DNA of 64,000 nt from Chloroflexota bacterium (GTDB lineage: Bacteria > Chloroflexota > Dehalococcoidia > FW602-bin16). The stretch lies in NCBI GenBank assembly GCA_004297765.1, contig SCTZ01000111.1, forward strand, positions 18,379 to 82,378. The letters are read 5' to 3'. The translations under genes were made by a program, and so were the position numbers. Below, in pieces: positions 48,996 through 55,977 of this stretch (positions are counted from its first letter, which is position 1; each line of letters begins with the position of its first letter). The notes under the pieces were generated by a model. That model had not been told where the DNA came from, did not search any database, and was given only the letters and a program-made list of their open reading frames with translations.

Positions 48996-50006
48996 CTACA
49001 CGGCTTCGGCGACGGGCTCTTTCGTGGCCGAACGCTTCCGCACGGCCGTCAGCATCTCGCGAATGTCAATGTTCACGGGGCAGTTGGAGAGGCAGCGGCC
49101 GCACCCCACGCATAGGTACTCGCCCCACTTCTCAGGATAGTACAGGAACTTGTGATAGTAGAACTGGCGCAGACGCGCGCCCTTCGTGCCGCGCGGGTTG
49201 TAACCGCCGGCCAGCCTGTTGTACTGGGGCGACTGGCAACTGTCCCAGGTCCTGAGCCGCTGCAGTTGACCGTCCACGTACACGTCGCGCACATCGAAAC
49301 AGTGGCAGGTCGGACAGAGGTAGACGCAGATCTTGCAACTGAAGCATCTCTCCGCCGCCTGATCCCAGAACTCTTCTTTGAACGCGCTGCGCATGATCTC
49401 CGGCAGGTTTTCCGTCGGCACCGCCACCTCGAGCTTGGCGGGGACAAACGTGCCCTCTCCCTCGCTGACAGTGGCCAGCTTGACCAACTCGGCGCCCTTC
49501 TCCGTGACGGATTCAACCAGGTAGTTGTCGCCCACCTGCTTGAGCATGACGTCCACGTCGCCCGCGTCGTCCGGTTGAATCCCCACGCTAGTGCAGAAGC
49601 ACCATGGAGCTGCCTGAGCGCAAGCCAGACCAATCAACGTGGTGTTGGCGCGGCGCTGCCCGTAGTTCGCGTCCGGAGGATCGCCCAGGAAGACCTTGTC
49701 CTGCTTCTTGATCGCCCGCGCATCGCACGGTCGAATGCCGAAGATCACCTGTTTCTGGTCCAGATTGGGCGGCGTCAGCTCGACGCCATCCTCTTTCCGC
49801 TCGATGGTGAAAAGGGTGTCCGTGCGCGGGAAGAACCACTCTTTCGGTGAGAGCACGCTGTTGACGTAGTCGAGTATCACCTGCTCGACGTCCGCCACCG
49901 GTCTGAAGAGGATCACCCGCGACACCTGGGTCGGGGCGATCAGACGATGATCCTTGGCAATTCGGCTGAGCCAGCCCCGAAGGTTCTGCTTCGATAGCAT
50001 CTGCAT
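48996..50006 (-). CDS. flxB: Iron-sulfur oxidoreductase subunit FlxB (AsrA-like)
   Basis: A 336-residue protein. The N-terminal part has FGIRPCDARAI, a motif shared by AsrA and hydrogenase beta subunits. The C-terminal part has two [4Fe-4S] ferredoxin sites, CFSCKICVYLCPTCHCF and CVGCGRCLSNCPVNIDI. It should relay electrons between FlxA and the Hdr core. It starts 5 bases after flxC ends. FlxC has the same plan (PCDAR plus two clusters), so the two are paralogues. Confidence 0.8.
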   Translation of the reverse strand: MQMLSKQNLRGWLSRIAKDHRLIAPTQVSRVILFRPVADVEQVILDYVNSVLSPKEWFFPRTDTLFTIERKEDGVELTPPNLDQKQVIFGIRPCDARAIKKQDKVFLGDPPDANYGQRRANTTLIGLACAQAAPWCFCTSVGIQPDDAGDVDVMLKQVGDNYLVESVTEKGAELVKLATVSEGEGTFVPAKLEVAVPTENLPEIMRSAFKEEFWDQAAERCFSCKICVYLCPTCHCFDVRDVYVDGQLQRLRTWDSCQSPQYNRLAGGYNPRGTKGARLRQFYYHKFLYYPEKWGEYLCVGCGRCLSNCPVNIDIREMLTAVRKRSATKEPVAEAV

Positions 50007-50011
50007 CGTCT

Positions 50012-50878
50012 CTACTCCCCAACACCTAGCCGGTCTTCTTTCTTGAAGGTCTCCAGCGGCGGAGACTGCTCAGCGCTAAGACCGGGCGTGAAGGCGAACA
50101 TCTCTTTGATATCTTTGCTGAACTTGGCATTGAGCAAGCCCAGCGGTATGTTCACGGGGCAAACGCGCTGGCACTCGGAACACCCGACACAGCGACCGGC
50201 CAGATGGAAGGCGCGGATCATGTGGAAGAGCTGGACCTCCTCGCGGGCGATCCGAATGCCCACGTAGTCGGGATCGATCTGCTCCACCACGCATTCGGCA
50301 CAGTAGCAGGCCGGACAGGCCTGACGACAGGCGTAGCAGCGCGTGCACTTGTCGAACTCCGCGGCCCAGAAGTCCGCGCGCTCCTCTTCGGACATCGCCT
50401 CCATCTTGGCCACCAGGGCGAAGCGGTCGATCTCGGACGTCGGCTCGGGCACCTCCGGTCCGACCAGCACATCGTAGGTGACCGGAGTGTGCTGCGTGCA
50501 CGCCTTGCAGCGCGACTGAAGCTCCTGTCCCTGGGCGCCCCAGGTCGTGCGCTCCACGACGCCCTCGCAGGTCGTGCCAATTATAAAAACCTTGTCGCGC
50601 ACGCCCTGCTTCTCGAAGAGCAGCACGTTCACCATGCGCGCGTCACAGGGCTTGACCACCACTGCGATGCGCTTGCTCTTCTTCTCCGGCAGGTACTTGG
50701 CCAGATTGTGAACACAGGTCTGATTGAAGACGAGGCGGTCCGCCTCCTCGGCTTTGTAGATAAAAGTGGGCCGAGCGTTGAGGCCGTCCGAGCCGGTCTC
50801 CCAGCCTATGACGACGTCGACCGTCCCGTTCGCGAGGAGTTCCCTCGCCTTGTCACGGATTTCCTGCTCTCTGCTCAA
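50012..50878 (-). CDS. flxC: Iron-sulfur oxidoreductase subunit FlxC
   Basis: A 288-residue protein with VVKPCDARMVNVLL in the N-terminal half and two [4Fe-4S] motifs, CTRCYACRQACPACYC and CVGCSECQRVCPVNIP. Additional cysteines occur in SRCKACTQHTP. Its N-terminal half also recalls the FrhB/FdhB-type domain, so a link to F420 or formate enzymes cannot be ruled out, but gene context favours FlxC. Its start overlaps the end of flxD by 26 bases. Confidence 0.78.
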   Translation of the reverse strand: MSREQEIRDKARELLANGTVDVVIGWETGSDGLNARPTFIYKAEEADRLVFNQTCVHNLAKYLPEKKSKRIAVVVKPCDARMVNVLLFEKQGVRDKVFIIGTTCEGVVERTTWGAQGQELQSRCKACTQHTPVTYDVLVGPEVPEPTSEIDRFALVAKMEAMSEEERADFWAAEFDKCTRCYACRQACPACYCAECVVEQIDPDYVGIRIAREEVQLFHMIRAFHLAGRCVGCSECQRVCPVNIPLGLLNAKFSKDIKEMFAFTPGLSAEQSPPLETFKKEDRLGVGE

Positions 50879-51287
50879 CGCTCTTCCTCCTCGGACCCAG
50901 CTTGCGCACTTCCTCGGTCATCTCGTTGATCACCTGGGCGAACTTCCGTCCCTCGGACGCGGAGACCCATTCCAGCCGGAGTCTCTCTCTCTCCAGCCCC
51001 ATGTAGCTGAGGAAGTTGTGAAGCACGGCGAACCGACGACGAGTGTAATAGTTACCCTCGGTGTAATGGCAATCGCCCGGGTGGCAACCGGCCACGAGAA
51101 CACCATCGGCCCCCTCCCGGAAGGCCCGCATGATGATCACGGGGTCTACCCGACCGGAACAGGGCAGGCGCACTATGCGGATGTTCGGTGGGTAGGAGAT
51201 GCGGCTGGTGCCCGCCATGTCCGCCCCGGCGAAGGAGCACCAGTTGCACAGGAAGCCGATGATCTTCGGATTGTACTCTACCGACAT
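50853..51287 (-). CDS. flxD: MvhD/FlxD-type [2Fe-2S] subunit
   Basis: A 144-residue protein that connects an electron donor module to HdrA. Conserved cysteines: FLCNWCSFAGADMAG, RLPCSGRVDP and GCHPGDCHYTEGN, the classic MvhD pattern. The ATG at 51287 has GAGGTGA upstream; the frame extends to 51488, but that part lies inside hdrA. Its start overlaps the hdrA stop by 10 bases and its end overlaps flxC, so hdrA, flxD and flxC are tightly coupled. Confidence 0.9.
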   Translation of the reverse strand: MSVEYNPKIIGFLCNWCSFAGADMAGTSRISYPPNIRIVRLPCSGRVDPVIIMRAFREGADGVLVAGCHPGDCHYTEGNYYTRRRFAVLHNFLSYMGLERERLRLEWVSASEGRKFAQVINEMTEEVRKLGPRRKSVEQRAGNP

Positions 51288-53284
51288 AGCGACGTCACCT
51301 CGGCCAAGAGCTGGGCATCGCTGAAGCCCCGCAGCGTGATAGCAGCCCCGCGACATGTGGACACACACAGGCCACAGCCCTTGCAGACGTTCTCGTTGAT
51401 CTTCGAGACGACGCGACCGTCTCGCAACGTCTCCTGCTCCACCGCGTTGAACGGACAGACGTTCATACAGCCAAAGCAGCCGACGCATTTCATAGGATCC
51501 ACGATGGATGTCAGCGGATCGCTGACCAGGCTCATCTTGGTCAGGATACCCAGGGCCTTGGCGGCCGCGCCGCTACCCTGCGCGACCGACTCGGGCACAT
51601 CCCGCGGACCGCTGACGGTGCCCGCCAGCAGGATGCCATCGGTCTGGGTTTCCAGGGGACGCAGCTTGGGATGCGCCTCGGAGAGGAACTGGTTCTGATC
51701 GTAGCTGCAGTTGAGCGTCTGAGCCAGCTCCACCGCTCCCTCGTTGGGCTCCATACCCACCGCCAGAACCACCATGTCCGCGGCGATCTCCACCGGGCGT
51801 CCCATCAAGGAGTCCTCGCCCTTCACGATCACCTTGTCGCCCTGGCGAATGAGCTTCGACACCCGCCCTCGCAAGAACATGGTGCCGTACTCTTCCTGCG
51901 AGCGCCGATAGAACTCGTCGTAGCCTTTGCCCGGCGTCCGCATGTCGATGTAGAAGACATAGGACTGCACGTCGGGATCGTGCTCTTTGAGCAGAATGGA
52001 CTGCTTGCACATCACCATGCAGCAGACCTTGGAGCAGTACTGCTTGCCGATCCGATCGTCGCGCGACCCCACACAACTGATAAAGACCACTTCTTTGGGG
52101 TGCTTGCCGTCGGACGGACGCTTCACTTCGCCACCGGTCGGACCCGAGGCGCTCAGGAGACGCTCCAGCTCCAGAATGCTTATCACGTCCGGAATCTTCC
52201 CGCCGCCGTACTCGCCGTACAGCCCGTAGTCGAACGGCTTATAGCCGGTGGCGACCACGATCACCCCGAACTGCTCCTTGAGCAGCTCGTCCTGCTGATC
52301 CCAGGTGATGGAGTGGGACTGGCAGAGCTTCTCGCAGATGCGACACTGCGGCGGAAGCTTTTGTCCCTCTTCCAGCGGGTTCTTCTGGGCCTCCAGATAT
52401 TTGATGTACCGGCAGTGCGGCTGATCGATGACGGGAATGTTGGGAACCGCCTGCGCGAACGGCGTATAGATAGCCTTGCGCTTGCCCATTCCCACGTCGA
52501 ACTCCGAGTCGACGTACTCGGGGCACTTGCTCCAGCAGACGCCACATCCGGTGCAGGTCTTCTCGTTCACCAATCGAGCCTTCTTCAGGATCTCGACCTC
52601 GAAGTTGCCCACGAAGCCCTTGACGGATTTCACCTCGGAATAGGTCATCAGACGAATGTTGGGATGCTGCCCTACATCCACCATCTTGGGCGTCAGGATG
52701 CACGACGAGCAGTCCAGGGTTGGGAAGGTCTTGTCCAACTGGGCCATGCGCCCGCCGATGGTGGGCTCCCGCTCCACCAGCACGACTTCGTAGCCCGATT
52801 CGGCGATGTCCAGAGCGGCCTGGATGCCGGCGATGCCCCCGCCGATGACCAGGGCCCGCTTGACCAGCCCGACCTGCTTGGGGAAAAGCGGCTCGTCGCG
52901 GGTGGTCTTGGCCACCATCATCTTCACGATGTCGAGGGCCTTGTCGGTGGCGGCCTCCTTTTCGGAGCCATGTACCCAACTGCAATGCTCGCGGATGTTG
53001 GCCATCTCCACCATGTAGGGGTTCATACCCGCCCGGTCAGCCGCCTTGCGGAACGTCTTCTCGTGCATGCGCGGCGAGCAGGCCGCGATGACGACGCGAT
53101 CCAGCTTGTGGGTCTTGATCGCCTCCACCACGGCACCCTGTCCGGTGTCGCTGCAGGTGTACTTGTTGTCCGCCACGAAGACGACGCCGGGGATCTTGCT
53201 AGCGGCGTCGCGCACCGCCTTGACGTCCACCACACCCGCGATATTGGTTCCACAGTGACAAACGAAAACGCCTATCCTCGCCAT
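51278..53284 (-). CDS. hdrA: Heterodisulfide reductase-type subunit A
   Basis: A 668-residue flavin-containing iron-sulfur protein that is the bifurcation centre in HdrABC complexes. It shows an N-terminal FVCHCGTNIAG and AACSPRMHEKTF, a thioredoxin-reductase-like FAD domain (IGGGIAGIQAALDIAESGYE), an inserted [4Fe-4S] site (CTGCGVCWSKCPEYVDSEF) and two C-terminal ferredoxin sites (CVGCFGCMNVCP near residue 600, CKGCGLCVSTC near 634). No hydrogenase or formate dehydrogenase is fused. The start follows a repeat-filled gap after hdrB. Confidence 0.95.
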   Translation of the reverse strand: MARIGVFVCHCGTNIAGVVDVKAVRDAASKIPGVVFVADNKYTCSDTGQGAVVEAIKTHKLDRVVIAACSPRMHEKTFRKAADRAGMNPYMVEMANIREHCSWVHGSEKEAATDKALDIVKMMVAKTTRDEPLFPKQVGLVKRALVIGGGIAGIQAALDIAESGYEVVLVEREPTIGGRMAQLDKTFPTLDCSSCILTPKMVDVGQHPNIRLMTYSEVKSVKGFVGNFEVEILKKARLVNEKTCTGCGVCWSKCPEYVDSEFDVGMGKRKAIYTPFAQAVPNIPVIDQPHCRYIKYLEAQKNPLEEGQKLPPQCRICEKLCQSHSITWDQQDELLKEQFGVIVVATGYKPFDYGLYGEYGGGKIPDVISILELERLLSASGPTGGEVKRPSDGKHPKEVVFISCVGSRDDRIGKQYCSKVCCMVMCKQSILLKEHDPDVQSYVFYIDMRTPGKGYDEFYRRSQEEYGTMFLRGRVSKLIRQGDKVIVKGEDSLMGRPVEIAADMVVLAVGMEPNEGAVELAQTLNCSYDQNQFLSEAHPKLRPLETQTDGILLAGTVSGPRDVPESVAQGSGAAAKALGILTKMSLVSDPLTSIVDPMKCVGCFGCMNVCPFNAVEQETLRDGRVVSKINENVCKGCGLCVSTCRGAAITLRGFSDAQLLAEVTSLCR

Positions 53285-53326
53285 CCTGGCACCCTCTCTA
53301 CGCGCCTATCGGCGTCTGCCGTCAGT

Positions 53327-53455
53327 CGACCCTCACCCCTCGCCACGGCGAGTCGCCTTTGGCGACAGCCCTCTCCCTCTGGGAGAGGGAGCTACCTGTC
53401 CCCTCTCCCAGAGGAGGGAGCTACCCGTCCCCTCTCCCTCTCCCAGAGGGTTAGC
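53327..53455. repeat. CCCTCTCCC repeat group, copy 2
   Basis: gaccctcacccctcgccacggcgag, then three successive ctctccc-type half-palindromes (ccctctgggagaggg and two diverged versions). It is related to 21388-21575 and 57757-57900. Confidence 0.7.
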
Positions 53456-53461
53456 GGCACT

Positions 53462-53562
53462 TTGTCATTCTGAGGCGCGCACGCCGAAGAATCCGTACTC
53501 CCTTGCCGCACAAGGGTCGAAAAGGCGCGGATTCTTCGCGCTGCGGCGCTCAGAATGACAAA
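53462..53562. repeat. TTTGTCATTCTGA element, copy 3
   Basis: tttgtcattctgag ... ctcagaatgacaaa form 14-base perfect ends; the inner gaagaatccg/cggattcttc stem is conserved. Relative to copy 2 the left and right inner sequences are exchanged, as expected for an insertion in the opposite orientation. Confidence 0.85.
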
Positions 53563-53592
53563 CTACGGTTAGGGTGAGGGAATACCCCGATG

Positions 53593-54456
53593 CTAAATCA
53601 GCTGCTTTTCCCGCAGCAGCGGTCGTGGGTCAACCATGTGCTTGTCGAACATGAGGCTATCCCAGGGTAAGCCCATGGCCAGCCCCATCAGTTGCGTGAA
53701 GTAGATGATCGGCATATTCAACTGGTCCCCGAAGTATGCCTCCATCTCCTTCTGCTTCGTATCCAGGTTGGCCTGGCACATCTGGCAGGCCACCACTATG
53801 CAATCGGCATCAAGCCGCTTGGCGCTGCTCAGGATGCGATACGATAGGTCCCGAACGATATCCGGACGACCTAGCGCCAGGCTTGCGCCACAGCACTCCG
53901 TCTTGAAATCCCAGTCGACGCTCTCGGCGCCCAATCGGACCAGTAGCTGGTCCAGAACCCGGGGATCCTCCTGATCGTCCACGTCGGTCACTGCCTTGGG
54001 CCGCGCGATCAGGCAGCCGTAATACACCACCGCACGCAGCCCCGTCAGCGGCTTCTTGACCGGAACATCCAGATCCGCGCTACCCAGCACATTAACCAGT
54101 GGCTCAACCGGCACACTATTGTGAAACTCCCTCTCGATGACATGCTCGATCCTGGCTCGCTCGTGATCGTTCTGGAGCTCCAGCGTGGCATAACGCAGGC
54201 GCCAGATGCATTCGGGACAGGGAGAGGTCACAGGCAGCCCTAGCTGCTCGGCCAGAGCCAGGTTGCGCGCCGGCAGGGCCAGCGATAGGAGGTGACTGGT
54301 CGCGTGGGCCGACGAGGCGCCGCAGCAGCTCCAATCGTCGATCTCGCGCAGTTGGATGCCCAGGGACTTGGAGACCAGACGGGTCGAGTTATCGAACTCG
54401 ATGCCCGTCGCGTGCAACGAACATCCAGGGTAGTACGCGTACTCTCGCCCGCTCAA
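53593..54456 (-). CDS. hdrB: Heterodisulfide reductase-type subunit B
   Basis: A 287-residue subunit with two CCG domains that bind non-cubane [4Fe-4S] clusters in methanogen HdrB. First copy: YYPGCSLHATG, WSCCGASSAHA, SPCPEC. Second copy: VVYYGCLIA, ECCGASLAL, CQMCQANL. The substrate in bacteria lacking coenzyme M and B is unknown; in Desulfovibrio it may reduce a DsrC-like thiol partner. Its ATG overlaps the hdrC stop in an ATGA. Confidence 0.94.
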   Translation of the reverse strand: MSGREYAYYPGCSLHATGIEFDNSTRLVSKSLGIQLREIDDWSCCGASSAHATSHLLSLALPARNLALAEQLGLPVTSPCPECIWRLRYATLELQNDHERARIEHVIEREFHNSVPVEPLVNVLGSADLDVPVKKPLTGLRAVVYYGCLIARPKAVTDVDDQEDPRVLDQLLVRLGAESVDWDFKTECCGASLALGRPDIVRDLSYRILSSAKRLDADCIVVACQMCQANLDTKQKEMEAYFGDQLNMPIIYFTQLMGLAMGLPWDSLMFDKHMVDPRPLLREKQLI

Positions 54457-55040
54457 TGGTGCGCCTCCTGTCCGGGCTCCCCAGCTTCCATCTCGGCCAC
54501 GTGCTGGAAGATCGCCTGCACTTCGGACAACCCTCTGATACTGCGCGTCATCATCGGCAGCTTACCCCGACTCATCAGCGCCGGCAGCAGCGATGCGTTA
54601 GCGAACAAATTCCGCGTCGCCATATTATGTCGGGCGCCCAGCATGAATTCGTTCACTCGACCGGCCTGCCGAATACCGTCGAGGAAGAGTCGATGGAAGG
54701 CGGCGACGCTGGGCTGAGCCGGCTGGATGCCCTGACTCTGGGCCCGCTGTCGAATCGCCCCCATCACCTGGGACACGTCGATCTCTACCGGGCAGCGGAT
54801 CGCGCAGGTCTTGCAGGAGAGGCATAGCCAGATCGCGCTGCTGTTCACCAACTCCTGCTCCAGGCCCAACTGTACAGCCCGCATCACCTGTCGCGGCGTC
54901 AGGTCCATGGCATAGGCCGTGGGGCAACCGGAGGTGCATTTGGCACATTGGAAGCACCGTTTTACGGGCTGCCCGCTGTTTTGCTCGACAAAGGTTAGGA
55001 TCTCGCTGCCGGCCTTCGGATAAATCGTCGCAGCCGTCAT
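54453..55040 (-). CDS. hdrC: Heterodisulfide reductase-type subunit C
   Basis: A 195-residue iron-sulfur protein with two [4Fe-4S] ferredoxin sites, CFQCAKCTSGCPTAYAMD and CLSCKTCAIRCPVEIDV. It passes electrons from HdrA to HdrB. AGGAG lies 8 bases before the ATG. It is the first gene of the hdr-flx cluster; its leader contains a terminator-like hairpin at 55099-55127 and two candidate promoters. Confidence 0.94.
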   Translation of the reverse strand: MTAATIYPKAGSEILTFVEQNSGQPVKRCFQCAKCTSGCPTAYAMDLTPRQVMRAVQLGLEQELVNSSAIWLCLSCKTCAIRCPVEIDVSQVMGAIRQRAQSQGIQPAQPSVAAFHRLFLDGIRQAGRVNEFMLGARHNMATRNLFANASLLPALMSRGKLPMMTRSIRGLSEVQAIFQHVAEMEAGEPGQEAHH

Positions 55041-55094
55041 CTTCGGACTCCTAGGAGTAGTTCGCTTCGGATCCCGGATAGCGCCCTATATAGC

Positions 55095-55127
55095 AAAAGC
55101 CAGAGCCGATCATTCTAAGGCTCTGGC
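55095..55127 (-). terminator. Attenuator-like terminator in the hdrC leader
   Basis: On the minus strand, GCCAGAGCC and GGCTCTGGC (perfect 9-base arms, 11-base loop, 55099-55127) are followed by TTTT (complement of 55095-55098). It lies about 55 bases before the hdrC start and downstream of both candidate promoters, so it would stop transcription before the operon unless relieved. Confidence 0.65.
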
Positions 55128-55225
55128 CCAGCACAACTCTCGCAAAGAGAGCGCCATCGCTGGCTTGCACATCATTGTCGCCGTCGCTGGGAAGGGGGAA
55201 GCGCATAACTGGCTAACGCACGCCT

Positions 55226-55255
55226 AGTGTAACATAATTGACATTCTACTTGCAA
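55226..55255 (-). promoter_or_regulatory. hdrC promoter P2 (extended -10)
   Basis: Minus strand TTGCAA (55250-55255) and TGTTACACT (-10 at 55226-55231), 18-base spacer. Confidence 0.45.
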
Positions 55256-55327
55256 GCACGACAGTCCATCTACCTTCCCCTTCTCCCTTATCCTATGACT
55301 CGTGTCCGGTCCAATGGATGCTGCTCA

Positions 55328-55356
55328 CTTATACCATAATAGTTCCATGCTGTCAA
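55328..55356 (-). promoter_or_regulatory. hdrC promoter P1
   Basis: Minus strand TTGACA (complement of 55351-55356) and TATAAG (complement of 55328-55333) with a 17-base spacer, a near-consensus promoter. It gives a leader of about 280 bases before hdrC. Confidence 0.65.
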
Positions 55357-55605
55357 GCCGCCACAGGCTCATCATTGGAAGTAATTGCTCTGATTAGAGG
55401 GGATAGGGCTTCACCCCGTCCCCGGCTCACGGCTTCGTCACGCCACTTGTGGGGCTAGGTCGAGGCCAAGACCGCGCTGTATCCTGCCATATCCCCTCAT
55501 GCCTGTATTTCCATTAGTGGAAATATTGCACATATGGACTGGTTATATATCGGGCGGCCTTGATGAAAGCTTTCAGACGTACTTTGTTCTGAGCACCGCC
55601 TCTGT

Positions 55606-55735
55606 TTTGTCATTCTGACTCGCCTGAGGCGAGGAAGAATCTCCCCGTCGGTCGTCCCAGCAGGACCTGCCTCGTAGCTCAAACCTCTTCGTCCCGTCCA
55701 ACCGGGAGATCCTTCGCTGCGGCTCAGGATGACAG
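55606..55735. repeat. TTTGTCATTCTGA element, copy 4
   Basis: ttttgtcattctgactcgcc at the left and ggctcaggatgacag at the right. It is a close match to 79-197 at the other end of the window, including gaggaagaatctccccgt and ccgggagatccttcgctg. Confidence 0.8.
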
Positions 55736-55896
55736 GCAAGCGCATTCCTGCGCGGATTCCTCCTCGCCTGAGACCAGTCGGAATGACAGATTCGGCGAAG
55801 TCCGGTTGTAGTGTTGGAGTCCCACGCTCAAGTGCGCTTACGGGGGCAGAACCGCTCTGGACACACGGTTTGCGAGGCCCGCGTCGCCGATTATCC

Positions 55897-55945
55897 GTAC
55901 TTTGTCATTCTGACTCGCCTTAGGCGAGTCAGAATGACAAAGTAC
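55897..55945. repeat. TTTGTCATTCTGA element, copy 5, perfect palindrome
   Basis: 23-base arms (55897-55919 and 55923-55945) match perfectly around a 3-base centre. This is the minimal form of the family, lacking the internal region found in copies 1-4. Confidence 0.9.
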
Positions 55946-55977
55946 CGTTGTTACGGAAGTCTTCCGGAGAGCGCTGG

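Larger units (their letters stand above)
53285..53592. other. Repeat insertion between hdrB and hdrA
   Basis: 308 bases without a gene, made almost wholly of a CCCTCACCCCTCGCC/CCCTCTCCC repeat group (53327-53455) and a TTTGTCATTCTGA element (53462-53562). It separates two halves of what is elsewhere a continuous operon. No promoter for hdrA is obvious. Confidence 0.75.
55041..55977. other. Large intergenic region upstream of hdrC
   Basis: About 940 bases without a supported gene. It contains the hdrC leader with a terminator-like hairpin, two minus-strand promoters (55226-55255, 55328-55356), and two TTTGTCATTCTGA repeats (55606-55735, 55897-55945). Small open frames at 55497-55745 and 55729-55923 translate the repeats and are not real genes. 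Confidence 0.6.

Noticed and set aside
50012..50878. F420-reducing hydrogenase or formate dehydrogenase beta subunit
   Set aside because: Some N-terminal resemblance exists, but there is no hydrogenase or formate dehydrogenase gene nearby, and the gene order hdrA-flxD-C-B-A fits FlxC better. Kept only as an alternative.
51671..53473. 600-codon open frame antisense to hdrA
   Set aside because: It is a mirror of the hdrA codon pattern in GC-rich DNA. The product shows only biased His/Leu/Arg content and no domain, and hdrA on the opposite strand is unambiguous.
55497..55923. Small frames in the hdrC upstream region
   Set aside because: They translate the TTTGTCATTCTGA repeats and change with each copy.
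47907..55945. Possible CRISPR array from repeated palindromes
   Set aside because: Repeats are dispersed over kilobases, differ in length, and are not spaced regularly with unique spacers; no cas gene is present.
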